Of a DNA stretch of 64,000 nt, positions 20,510-30,880 are shown in pieces (positions within the stretch are counted from its first letter, which is position 1; every line of letters begins with the position of its first letter). Position numbers and translations under genes: made by a program. The notes below the pieces were generated by a model. It was given only the letters and a program-made list of their open reading frames with translations, did no database searches and was not told where the DNA came from. Source of the DNA: Arthonia radiata (Eukaryota > Ascomycota > Arthoniomycetes > Arthoniales > Arthoniaceae). Location: NCBI GenBank assembly GCA_002989075.1, contig PSQN01000002.1, positions 1,701,245-1,765,244 of the forward strand, written 5' to 3'.

Positions 20510-21718
20510 TCACATCGTCATAAATGGCACCAGTGCCAGCACCTCGGCCTTACCTTCCTCGCCGTTGAACAGCATAAGGTTTTGACAAGGTTGCTGTTTG
20601 CCTCCGAGCACATTAATAACGTCTTGTGCGAGTGCGGCTCCAATGAAGGCGCTAGTGGGTACCAGTTCAGTGTAGGCATTTTGCGCAAAGGTACGCAGAA
20701 ACTCAGCGTTGACGTGTCCGCCTGGAAGCTGTAGGTCTGTGACCTTTAATGTCACTAGTTCAGTGAGCTTCCGGAGGTCTTCCGAGCTCTCTATGCTTGG
20801 GCCGGCACCGCCGTGCAAGTTTTCAAAATCCCAGACGGCTCGTAAGCATGGTAACAGTGGCGAGACGGCATGCAGTCGACGGGGTTTAGAGCGAATGTCC
20901 GAAGGCAGTGGCGCTGAGTTGACCAGGATTAGAGGTTGGTAGACTTCCTGCTTCTTCACGAGCTCTTTCTTCTTCTCCGCAGAGTCAACTCGTTTGACAT
21001 CGACAATCGTGCGTGTCGTGGTCTCGGCATCGCCTGGCTTTAGTGCGGAGTTCGAAGGGTCGCGCTCGTAGCTGAAGGTGTGTCGAATAAGGTCGGCAAA
21101 CATGTAGCCATATATGCCATGCGAGCCTGAACAGTAGAATGGGGTGTTGTTGACGCGACACGCGGCGTTGATCATATTGAGTGACGCTACTGGGAGGTCT
21201 GTTGCGATGACAATGCTGTATCCGTTTAGGTAAGAGGCGTCCTGGGCAGTTAGTGGGTCGATAGGTAATATTGAGCAATTGACCCTGGGATTCAGCTTTT
21301 GCATCTGCGGAAGGCAAGCTTCGGCGCGCTGTAGCTCAATGGTCAGTACGGAGGGAATCTACCAACAAAGTTCTGACTTACATTTTTGCCCACGTCTTCC
21401 TCTGTCAAGAAGAATTGGGCACCAAGATCTTCTGGCGCGACAGGCGATAGATCACTGATGGTAAGGGAGTCAATGCCGGCCAAGACGAGATTCTTTGCGA
21501 TCTCATTGCCCAGGGCTTTCACCGTGACCAGCAAGATCTTCGCGTTGCGGATGGCATTTTGAGCTTCCATGCCCCAGAGTCGGATCTGACGGTCGTACAG
21601 CGCGATCTCATCTGGGAGGGAGTCAATTTCGTTTTTACACGTGCACAGAACCCAACTCACCTTTGCTAATCCCGGTAGCGGCGCCGTTGACAGCTACCGG
21701 CGCCTCCGTTACCTCCAT
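20510..21718 (-). CDS. AOS1: SUMO-activating enzyme subunit 1 (Aos1)
   Basis: Non-catalytic half of the SUMO E1 heterodimer. With Uba2 it adenylates SUMO in the nucleus. Three exons (21718-21661, 21611-21382, 21328-20510) give 368 residues. The first exon is MEVTEAPVAVNGAATGISK. Introns are 49 and 53 bp and join in frame (K|DEIALYDRQIRLWG and GKN|RAEACL). Adenylation-fold blocks are LYDRQIRLWGMEAQNAIRNA, LLVTVKALGNEIAKNLVLAG and ISDLSPVAPEDLGAQFF. The C-terminus has the family block PTSAFIGAALAQDVINVLG and ends with LMLFNGEEGKAEVLALVP. No catalytic-Cys domain is present, as expected for this subunit. Confidence 0.95.
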
Positions 21719-22461
21719 CGCTTGTTCAAAGTTGGGTACCCAATGCGTAAATGCTGGTGAAGGGCCTCAAAGTTGTGGTGCGCGGTGGCTATACGGAAGG
21801 ACCGAGCCCCGGAGAAGCGATGTCTTCAATGTGAAGACAACTTCGCGGAGACAGCCGAAGTCCGAATCAGATGACGCGAAGATGGAATTGGCTGTGAAAC
21901 TTGAGCGAAACGATGATGATCGTCAACGATCTTTCCAGCTAGTGGGTCGCATTTGCCAAAGGCGAAGAAATTGATTCCCACTGATGATTCGCAAAGAGCT
22001 TCAATTGTCACTCTTTGCTTTTGGTGATCACGACTAACTCCCCCTTCGCAAAGGGAACGGAGGTTTGAGTGCCACAAGTTACGCGCCGCAACTAGTTTCG
22101 TACTCACAGCTTTCGATGCGCGATATCGACTTTGGAAAAGCTTTAAAACTTGACTGGGACCTACAATGCCGCGTGCCCTAGTAAGATGCCGAATCTTTCC
22201 CAAGCTGGTCTGAATTGAAGGTGAAAGAGCGAAAAACGTTATGGAGGTGCTGAGTCAGGGGCTTGGTGTCATGAATCGTAGAGCCGCATGCCGGGCCGAT
22301 CGAAAACATTGTGATCTAGGCTAACCGTTGCTGACGCTAAGTTCTGTGTCAGTAATCAGAGCGCATCCTTGTGACGAGGAAACGACTCTGACGAGCAAGC
22401 TGAGTCGTCTGACCTTTGTCTTGCCTCAGCACACTCACAAGTATGTTCATCAGCTGCTTCC
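21719..22461. promoter_or_regulatory. Divergent promoter region AOS1 / DOC-like gene
   Basis: A 743-bp interval between two divergent start codons (21718 minus, 22462 plus). The only sizeable ORF (21826-22203, minus, 125 codons) has no recognisable motif. The interval presumably contains both promoters. Confidence 0.4.
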
Positions 22462-24750
22462 ATGTCTGACGGCCGTCCTCTCTCCAACGCGGTATGCATT
22501 GTTGCATCCCGTAGACTTGACTCCGGCTGACCTGTCTTACTTGTGCTCAAGGCCGGCCAATATGCCTTCTCCTCAGCCTCTGAATCCTCCAACACCAGTG
22601 TTCCGGCGTACGACTTTGACGCCATTCCACCCAGACTGCACACTCTTCGCCAGAGATTGACAGATGAGCGCTTTCGAGCGGCTTTCGACTTCGAGATTCC
22701 CCGCACTCCCACACAAACCCCACCAGCCATGCCTCGCTCGCCGTCAGAGTCCCAAAACCGCATGAGAAGCGTTCTCCGCACGCTTCATGAGCGAGAAGGC
22801 TCTCCGTCATCGGATTTGGCTATACCGTCAGCTCCACCCAGCGTTGGCTCCATGGCCCCTCCGGCTCGCCGACAAGCGCAACCCTCGGCACGCTTCCAGA
22901 TGCTGACTGGTCAAAGAGCCAGGAGATTGCAAAGAATGGAGGAGGCAGCTGATAACACTTTCAATCTTCAAGAGGCCAGTCAGAGGCTATCTCGACAGAA
23001 CATCAGCTTACGGCAGCTCCTTGACGAGCCGCTTGAAGATGAAAGCGAGCCCAGCAGCCGGCGTTCAGTCCCCGCCGACGACATGATCCACACATCAGAG
23101 TCCCAACATCGCCGTAAGCGAAGACGCACAAAAGGGCCGTCGCGTAGCAAATCGCCACCAGTTCATCCCGTTGCTTATGGATACCATGGTCAAGCTCGGC
23201 CCGGCCCACTGAACATGGATATTCGTCATTCCGATGGTGGCGATCTGCCTTTCTCGTACGACATTAGCAATGGCTGGGCTGACTTGGAGAGTCTCGGCGT
23301 CAAGAATATATTGAAGGATGACTCGAGCGAGTATCATTCCCGGCATCGGCGTACGAACATTGTCATGCAGCATCCCGGTGAGAGGGTTTTCACATTAAAC
23401 AGGCTGGTCATCAAGACGCCCGACACAATAGAAGATGATTACGTCCTTCAAGGCCTTGTCTTCACTTCCCGCGAAATCGACGCCACTTTCGATCGCACAG
23501 CCCACTACCAGATCCACCACCTTCCAGCAAGTCGCTTCAACGCTCAGCAGCGCGTCGGACCCGGCGGATTGAGGAACTACCTCCGTTCAACGGGCCGCGG
23601 TCAAGAAACACCTCGACATCTCCCGCCCCTAACCGACCCCGACGACATTCATCACCACCACCAAATCTCCGCCGACTGCGACGCCGAGTCCGTGGCATCA
23701 GATTCTGACGATAGCTCTGATTCCCGCCGCCCTGGCAACGTTGTCGGTGAACGTGCGCCCTCGTACAATTCCGAGAGCGACTCAGATTCCGGCCTGGCAT
23801 CGCCGGATGAACTCGCCTTTCCCGGTGTCTCACCGCGACCGCCAGCACACCGTCCCGAATGGTCCCGCTCATACATGCGTAGGGGACTCTGGCACGAGAC
23901 CGGCCTCGAAGCTCCCGAAAGCGAAGATCTCGCTGACAGCCTCAACGATGATCAAGAGGATTACGCAGCACAAGTCGACTTCGACGAGGTTCTCCGCCGC
24001 GGCGCTGCTGCATCCGCTGATCGGAGACGCAGGCGAGCAGTAACGCGTGAACGCGTGCAACGACAACGCCTGCAAGGCCGCTCGGCAGCTTCTGATCAAC
24101 CGCTCACGCCTCCGTCTGACTACAGCTCCACGCGTGCCAACGCCAGCGTCCGCCTCTCAGATCTGCACCCAAGATATCTGGATGCCGTCGAGCCCCCGGC
24201 AAGACCCGAGGACGCACGTTGGCTTGACCCGCCAAGGACAGTGTACTCCGACCCGCCACCTGCATATCCAAGCCACGTGCAAACGCATGTCGACCCGAGT
24301 GAATTGCACAATCAGCTTGGGTATAAATTACTCGAGCCCGCGGCGTTCTTCAGTACGAGTCGGCAGGCGCGACACCGGTATTCGACTCGTTCCAGGCCGT
24401 CCTCCGATCAGGGCAATCCGTCCAACCTGTCACATGCACCCGAGCCATGCAACCCATCCGCCCCATCCAAACCAGCTAAACCCACACCAGCCCCTCCGCA
24501 GCAAGACCCGCTCGTCGACCCAAAAGACGCAGTCATCGTCTCCTACAAGCCGAAGAAGTACGGCGGGCGTATCACGATTGATTTTGAAGCGCCAATGAGC
24601 ACGCGATATGTGATGCTGAAGCTCTGGAAGAGCCGACGGGGCAGGAACCCCAGGAGAGAAGGCGATGGCGCGGATTTCGTGCGGTTGAGTCGCGTGAGAG
24701 TTGAGGGACTTTGTGGGCTGCGTTGGACGCCGGCGGTGGAGACGGCGTAG
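22462..24750 (+). CDS. Conserved fungal protein with a split discoidin/DOC-like domain and disordered insertion
   Basis: About 742 residues. The ATG at 22462 encodes MSDGRPLSNA. A 60-bp intron (22492-22551, branch GCTGAC) then leads in frame to AGQYAFSSASESS. Without this splice the frame has no ATG near its 5' end. The N-terminal 220 residues are polar and disordered with RRKRRRTKGPSRSK, a possible nuclear signal. At residues ~230-325 a folded segment reads NGWADLESLGVKNILKDDSS, GERVFTLNRLVIKTPDTI and YVLQGLVFTSREID. At residues ~670-740 a second reads YGGRITIDFEAPMSTRYVML and DFVRLSRVRVEGLCGLRW. Together they look like the two halves of a galactose-binding/APC10-DOC beta-sandwich, separated by ~325 disordered residues. 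That fold call is inference. Function unknown. Confidence 0.7.
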
Positions 24751-25733
24751 TGGAGTTTGATTGTGGGCAAGTGGGATGGATGGGTTGTGGTGACGGCAAG
24801 ATGTGGGGAGGTGCTGGAGCGGAACGATACGGTCGTGTCTAAAATGACAAGACGTGGTCGCGGCATCAACGAGGTGCAGGACGTGAGACATGATAGTAGA
24901 TATGCACAGATGTCCAGCAATAGACAGCATATCATCTTCACGATACTCTTGATGCACCTTGCATTGCGTTATACCGTTGCTTGGCCTTCTTAATCCCATG
25001 CCTTTTAATACTGCTTGGAATCCATAACACATTGCACATTGGACAGATTCTACGCTAGCACTAGCTCCTTGGCATCGTCTCCGTCAACGAATCCGCTCCC
25101 ACGCCCGCCACACCAACGCTATGATGACAACAATGTCATATTCGAGCTTTTCGGCAAAATTCGAGGGGAGCGGATGCCAGTACGGTGAGCACGTGCATTA
25201 TTTGCTTGCTGCGCGTGAGACGTCTTTTCGGTGGATTCTTGCGCTAGTGAGCTAGTGCTCGATTAGCGTGCTATTGGATATATCTTCGGAGGCGTTGCAG
25301 GTCAAGGGTGTTGGAATGGCTGTGCGGGCGGTTGCAATCGCAGACGATCCAGCCTCGCGCGTGAATTCCATGCAAGAGTACGAGTCACACGTTATCAACA
25401 GAACACGCTCTAGAGGGCAATCGTCAGCAGATGTCAAGAATGAGACGCTGTTTCACGTCTATAAACACTACGGAGTAGAATAAGCTCTTGGTCGCCGCAG
25501 AGAGCCACAACGCCTTGCTCATGTCGTGAATCGTCCAAAGTCATCCGCCGTCGTAAGTCGTAGCCCGTACGCTCTGTGCCGGACATGCCCGCTCTTGCAC
25601 CCTTCAGAGGCATCACTGCACCAACGTCGAAAGAACCAGCCCTGAACGCATGCCACCCTGGCTCTTGCTTCCCAACCGCAACCGCACCACCTCTCTCTTC
25701 TCACGACTCGACGCCGTCTGCTCCAACCCCATG
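24751..25733. other. Intergenic region (3' ends of two convergent genes)
   Basis: No gene supported. The plus-strand frame at 24757-24993 and the small ORFs at 25252-25616 lack motifs. Both flanking genes end here. Confidence 0.4.
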
Positions 25734-27824
25734 CTATCTGGCACCAACGCCACCACCAAGCTCACCCCCCAGCACCCTCCCCCGACATCGCCCATGCCTC
25801 TCCACAACCTCACAATGCCGCTCCCGCGCAATATTCCACGCCATGCGCCACTTCTCCTCGTCCCTTAGCGCTTTCTCATAGCTCTCCCAGTTCCCCAGGC
25901 CGCCCGCTTCCCCCACCGCGCCGATCCAGCCGTCCGCCATACCGCCGGACGGCCCGTCGAGTTTATGCTGAAAAGACACGGCGGATTGGGAGAAATGCGA
26001 TACCATAGCGGCGTTGAAAGAGGCATAGGCGCGCATGTACTGCGAAATGGCATTCAGATAGAGCGACCAGGTGGATTGCGTGAGGTGCGTGGGGATATTC
26101 GGGGGTTTTGGGGGCAGAGGAGGGTCCGAAGGGGAGATGGTGCGGTGGGGTATGTTTTGCTGTTGAGAGTGGTTGGTGGAGTCTGAGTGCGCGGTCTTTG
26201 GGAGATTGGAGGCGAGGTCGTGCATACTGTTCAGGCCGGTGGGGGAGGTGGTGGTTGTATTCGGGGCGCTTTGGTGCTGCTTTGAGTGCGGGAGATTGGA
26301 GGCCATGGAACCCAGGTCGTCGAGGCCTGTGGCGGGCTCGTCGACTTCCATTGGGTCGGGGGTGGGGGTGCGATCTTTTTGCTGTTGAGGTTGTGGTTGC
26401 TGTTGAGGTGGGGGCTTGGATTGCTGATTTGGTTGAGGAGGTTGCTGTTGTTGTGGAAATTGCGATTGAGGCTGTGGCTGTTGTGGTTGGTGTTTCTGAT
26501 ATGGAGGTGAGCGCATGCCGTTAGTATTGCCGTTCATACCCATATTTGCGAAGCCCGATGTTGCGCTCTCGACGTCCGAGTCCGACTGTCCATAACTGCT
26601 CGGTGGACGGCTGCGAGGGCTGTTCGAGTCAGGTGACCGCCCAGCGCTCTGTGCGCGTTTGTGTGAAGGTTCCTGCTGCTGTTTTCTGGCCGCCTCTTGC
26701 TGCGCGACGCGCGTCGCATCTCTAGTGCTTGCGCTGCGCCGGAGAGCATCACTATCGAAATATATTTTCTCCCCCGGGTGCTGTGTATACGGAGTCGCAT
26801 GTCTATATTTGTCGTTTTCTTCGCTACTGCTTGAATTCTGCTGTTGGTGCCCACGGCGTGCGCTTTCTGGATCCAGTCCTCCGTTCATGTGTGAAGGCGG
26901 CGGGCCTTGCTTGAAAAACGGTGGTGGCGGATAATTCGCATTCGCTGAACGCGGTGGCTGCGGCGGCGGCATGCCTCCTGGTGTGGATGGCGGTATGCCC
27001 GCAGTCCCTGGCGTGCGAGGGTCATTGGGAGAGGGTGCGCCAGGATTGAACCCCGGAAACGGTGGTGGAACTCTAAAACCTGGCTTTCCTCTCATACCTG
27101 GTGCTGGAGGCATTCGATCGCCACTGCTCGAGGGTCGTCCAAAGGCCCCAGAGGCCGGTGGTATACTCTCTGCTCGGCCGCGCGTTGGACCCTCCGGTCG
27201 ATGCTGACCTTCGGGTCGTCGAGGAGGTGGCTGAGGTGGCTGCTGCGATGCTTCTGGTCGAGGTGGATGGGGATACGGTGTCTGGCTCTTGTTCGCATAT
27301 CGCATGTTCTGCCATGTGTTGAAAACATTTGCCCGTTTTTGCGCGTCAGCCTTCGAGCTGGTGTTAGCAGCGCGTGGCGGAGGCGGCGGACCTTGATTCG
27401 GCCAATTGCTGTATCTGTTAGCTCCAGCGCTGCCGGCTGAAGTACCATTAGGATGTGGTGGTGGTGCAGAAAAGCGATTCGGGTCAGGACGTTGAGCTGT
27501 GTAGCGAGGGTCATTACGGCGGGGAGGTGGGTCAAAGGTAGTACCCGTATTAAAGGTAGGATCTTGCCGACGAGACGTATTGGCCTGACGGGGGAATGAA
27601 GACTGCTGAGGAGTGCGCTGTCGGGTCAAATCATATTTGCGTCGCTGCTCGGGGTCAAGCAAAACTTCGTGAGCGGTTCCGATGGCCTGGAAGCGTGGGA
27701 CGACTTCACCCTCTTTGCCGGGATGACGGTCGGGGTGATACTGCAGCGCGAGCTTCTTGTACTGGCGCTTGATCTCATCGGCGGTAGCATCGGGCGTGAG
27801 CTCGAGCTCGGCATAATAGTCCAT
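25734..27824 (-). CDS. J-domain (DnaJ-like) co-chaperone with Pro/Gln-rich linker
   Basis: Single-exon, 696-residue Hsp40-type protein. A canonical J domain occupies residues ~1-68: YYAELELTPDATADEIKRQY, the HPD motif at 30-32 (LQYHPDRHPG), then EVLLDPEQRRKYDLTRQR. It can thus stimulate an Hsp70 ATPase. No Gly/Phe, zinc-finger or DnaJ C-terminal domain follows. Instead ~480 residues are Pro, Gln and Ser rich (QQQPQPQ-type runs). A folded-looking C-terminal module follows: STWSLYLNAISQYMRAYASF, WESYEKALRDEEKWRMAWNI and ARERHCEVVERHG. This layout is known from fungal J proteins of unassigned client. The other strand shows long shadow ORFs because of the Gln repeats. Confidence 0.9.
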   Translation of the reverse strand: MDYYAELELTPDATADEIKRQYKKLALQYHPDRHPGKEGEVVPRFQAIGTAHEVLLDPEQRRKYDLTRQRTPQQSSFPRQANTSRRQDPTFNTGTTFDPPPRRNDPRYTAQRPDPNRFSAPPPHPNGTSAGSAGANRYSNWPNQGPPPPPRAANTSSKADAQKRANVFNTWQNMRYANKSQTPYPHPPRPEASQQPPQPPPRRPEGQHRPEGPTRGRAESIPPASGAFGRPSSSGDRMPPAPGMRGKPGFRVPPPFPGFNPGAPSPNDPRTPGTAGIPPSTPGGMPPPQPPRSANANYPPPPFFKQGPPPSHMNGGLDPESARRGHQQQNSSSSEENDKYRHATPYTQHPGEKIYFDSDALRRSASTRDATRVAQQEAARKQQQEPSHKRAQSAGRSPDSNSPRSRPPSSYGQSDSDVESATSGFANMGMNGNTNGMRSPPYQKHQPQQPQPQSQFPQQQQPPQPNQQSKPPPQQQPQPQQQKDRTPTPDPMEVDEPATGLDDLGSMASNLPHSKQHQSAPNTTTTSPTGLNSMHDLASNLPKTAHSDSTNHSQQQNIPHRTISPSDPPLPPKPPNIPTHLTQSTWSLYLNAISQYMRAYASFNAAMVSHFSQSAVSFQHKLDGPSGGMADGWIGAVGEAGGLGNWESYEKALRDEEKWRMAWNIARERHCEVVERHGRCRGRVLGGELGGGVGAR

Positions 27825-28450
27825 GTGGGCGAGGAATGAGACAGACGGAACAGAGTGTGGGCTATGACAAGGCAGGCATCTGGCGCAGTGGTGGTCGCGA
27901 TGAGGGTCGAGCGAGGGGAAAGACGCGACAAGGGGAGGCTGATCGGGCTTTGATGCGTCAGCAAATGATTAGCGAGTGACGACAGAGACAGCAGACAGTA
28001 GTCAGTGGTGGATGGAGAGCAGCAGGTACGAGGTACTTTTGAACACCTGGATCTGGCCGGCCGAGAGCCCCGGCCCACTCGATTGTGTGCTGTCACGCTA
28101 GTCTTCTTAGCTTCGGATCTTGTTCGATATATATCTACGTACATGCTGAGCTGTCATTAGTTCGCTTTGCTTTCCCTTCATCCTAAGACTGTCACTAGTG
28201 TAAGGGCGCTCATTATTCGAACAATTCTGGAAGTGAGGCGAAGCGAAGACATCAGACCAACCACAATTTCCTAATCGATTTCCGAGCAGCAGATGGAAAG
28301 CATGGTAGGCGTCGCGTACAACATGCTTGTGCTTTTATCACAAGTTAGTCTTGTGTAACATGTTCCCTCGCCAATTCCTTGTTCACGTTCACAGAAACAT
28401 GATCATCTCTTTCCACGCTTGCTAGCTCAAGCACCCGATTGATCGCATCA
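27825..28450. other. Intergenic (divergent) region
   Basis: About 625 bp between the starts of two divergent genes. The ORF at 27626-28144 is an out-of-frame extension of the J-protein gene and is rejected. Nothing else seen. Confidence 0.4.
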
Positions 28451-29458
28451 ATGCGAGGTCTCTTCCTTGTGCTAGATACCAAATCAGTCTTGCTGAAACC
28501 ACATAGAGTAGCGCCCCGCATTACTAACGCGGCTGTAACTCTCAAGCCTTCGCTCAAGCCGGTCCATGTGCAGCTCAAACTAAGGCTCAGCGAGCAGCAT
28601 GGGGCTGCGAAGTATCAAGCATCTACCGGCGGGAGTGCCAGCACAAGCGACAGTACGAATTACAAGCAAGTGCATGAACACCCATGGCTCGACCTAGCTA
28701 GGACGGCATGGCTATCTCAGCCAGGTCTATCACCTCAAATGTTGTGTGACTTGCAAGAAGTGTTGCAAAGCGAGAAGTTTCAAAGTCGAGTTGAGCGAAT
28801 CCTTCATGACGTTCGAAGAAAAAAAGGCACTTATTCGCAGTTCTGCCCAGACGCTTTCAAGCTCTTCGAGGCTCTGTCAAACATCAAACGCCAGCCAAAA
28901 GCAAGTTTGGGTAGACACTGGAACGATACTATTGTTTGCACTGTTGATCACCCGATTCACGGCAGTAAGGAGGTTATCGGCACACAATATCTCTCAAGTC
29001 GGTTCCCATTTGCGGAGCCGCAGATGTTAACCAGTAGCGGTCTGAGTGACTATCTTGACATCGACGCCGTCACGTCCCTGGAATGGATTCGCGAGAGACC
29101 ACTTGCTGTCTTGGATGAGGTGCTTCACTGGCGCTCCTTGTGCCGTCAAGAATACCCATGCATGCAAATCGAGCAATACGTGCCGGCCATGGTGGCTAAG
29201 TCAACGGCTTACGGCTTTAGTGCCGCCTTGAGAGGATTTCACTTCATCAGGGTTTGCGAACGCCAGCTTACAGCGCGCGAGACTGCGCTGACTCCTGGCA
29301 CTACTATCGACAGCCTAACTAAATTACCGTCCTGGCAGGCACCGCCTTTGCCTTCTTTTCAACGGCTTGCCCACATGTGGTCGAGATACGCTAGAGATGA
29401 AATCCAAAGAGAGAGAGCGTACAGATGGGACCCTGAACTTCGGCGTCTTGAGCGGTGA
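28451..29458 (+). CDS. Hypothetical protein, single exon
   Basis: A 335-residue protein of unknown function. The start is the ATG at 28451 (MRGLFLVLDTKSVLLKPHRV); the in-frame TTG 12 bp upstream is not used. The sequence has ordinary globular composition. It includes LARTAWLSQPGLSPQMLCDL, RVERILHDVRRKKGTYSQFC, ALSNIKRQPKASLGRHWND and WIRERPLAVLDEVLHWRSLC, with a basic C-terminus (ARDEIQRERAYRWDPELRRL). A weakly amphipathic, Arg/Lys-containing N-terminus is compatible with mitochondrial import but proves nothing. No domain recognised. Confidence 0.6.
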   Translation: MRGLFLVLDTKSVLLKPHRVAPRITNAAVTLKPSLKPVHVQLKLRLSEQHGAAKYQASTGGSASTSDSTNYKQVHEHPWLDLARTAWLSQPGLSPQMLCDLQEVLQSEKFQSRVERILHDVRRKKGTYSQFCPDAFKLFEALSNIKRQPKASLGRHWNDTIVCTVDHPIHGSKEVIGTQYLSSRFPFAEPQMLTSSGLSDYLDIDAVTSLEWIRERPLAVLDEVLHWRSLCRQEYPCMQIEQYVPAMVAKSTAYGFSAALRGFHFIRVCERQLTARETALTPGTTIDSLTKLPSWQAPPLPSFQRLAHMWSRYARDEIQRERAYRWDPELRRLER

Positions 29459-29736
29459 AACAGTGCGCAAGAAGCGTGCACCGCTCGGTCGACTGTTTGA
29501 TTTTGTGGGACGCGCGATAACATGTCACGTGGCATTCATGGCAAACATCAACGTAGCGTCGCAAAGCATTTGCCACAGAGCATTTGTGCTTAGTCAGTGA
29601 AGACCACAAGGCGCGACAAAGGCTCGATGTAATATGTAAGAAGCTCGAGGGAGAAGTAAGAGCTTTTCAAGATGAGGAACTCGCTCCGTGCTTACGCCTT
29701 CTACTAAAGACTAACTCGATGCTCTCTGCTGGTTCA

Positions 29737-30174
29737 TCATCGGTAAGGCCAAGCTGCGTGCGTTGATGGGGCGGTTGCAAGGTCTTTGTAAGCTTTCAGT
29801 GTAAGCCAACAGCATCTGCCCCCGAATGAGATTGCATGAGCGCCTTCAGGCACTCCGAGGAAGTATTCACGTTTCGTGAACGATACTCGGATCTTTGTTT
29901 GTGTGATCATGCTTAGTGCGAGGGAGCCCTTCGTATGAACAAACAACATCTTAGGGTCTGCACATCTTATGGTCTGCCACATTCTGTCGTCGAACCGTGG
30001 GCGCTCCTCGCTCTGCATTTCAAAACCACAATGCTGCAATCTCAGTGAGTAGTCTAGGAAGGTCGTTGCTGAGGCGCTAAGACTGCGCCCAATGGTACTA
30101 TCTATCGCCAAACAAGTAATACTCTTGATAAGTGTGCGAGCGCAAAGTCGGAAAGCCAGTCTTTGGCAAAGCAT
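29737..30174 (-). CDS. Possible small hypothetical protein
   Basis: A 145-codon ATG-started ORF. It contains MWQTIRCADPKMLFVHTKG and RVSFTKREYFLGVPEGAHA, which read like protein, but there is no known motif and no splice evidence. It lies in the ~1.4-kb gap between the hypothetical gene ending at 29458 and the PBN1 stop. The rest of that gap (29459-29736, 30175-30880) shows nothing else. Confidence 0.3.
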   Translation of the reverse strand: MLCQRLAFRLCARTLIKSITCLAIDSTIGRSLSASATTFLDYSLRLQHCGFEMQSEERPRFDDRMWQTIRCADPKMLFVHTKGSLALSMITQTKIRVSFTKREYFLGVPEGAHAISFGGRCCWLTLKAYKDLATAPSTHAAWPYR

Positions 30175-30880
30175 ACCAGATCTGCGTGAAGTACGTGTAG
30201 CTTCATTGTAGACGTCAGCTCTAGTAGACCGTCTGAGGCAGCACCCGGGTAATGGATCGGGGATTTTGAAGAAATAATAGAGTGGAAGCTCAGAAAGCGG
30301 CTGTCAATGAAGAGGGTGGCACATGGGTGGCAAGTCTACACTCGACCGCGCCTTGACACCAATGATCGGCCTGACACTAGTAATCGTGGATGAAAGATGG
30401 ACTTTGAACCTGTTGATTGTTGCCCCACGCAGGTGGCATCAATCGCAATCGCCATCGAGCAGGATAAACGCGTACGTCGAGCAGCCTAAGCGTTCACTAT
30501 CTCAGCTTCCAAGTGCGAAGAGCTGATTGTCCAATTTCCACTATACGTGCACGGCCAACTCTAATTTTTTACGCTTCGAGTATGAGTGGTACATATGCAG
30601 GGCAGCCTCCCTAGCTGACATGAAGCCGTCGATTGCCTCCTTGACGATCCCGACGGCCACCATAAAGCTACCACTCGAATAGACGAACAACTAGCGATGT
30701 ACAGACGGAATACAGTGACCCCGGAGACGTATTATCGAGATCATCGAATCATTAAGGCCAACAAATGAGTGTTTCGAGCAACGATAATGTCGTACAAGCG
30801 CAGCGTAATTCATCAGATCAACATGTCGCTTCAAGAAAATCACGAGACTAGGGTTGGTAGTTTTCCGGTTATTGATCCGG

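Noticed and set aside
21826-22203. A 125-codon minus-strand ORF between AOS1 and the DOC-like gene
   Set aside because: No motif and no family resemblance; sits in the shared promoter interval.
26108-27440. Long plus-strand Trp/Gly/Val-rich frames
   Set aside because: Antisense of the Gln/Pro-rich region of the J protein; composition is the mirror of CAG/CAA and CCN repeats.
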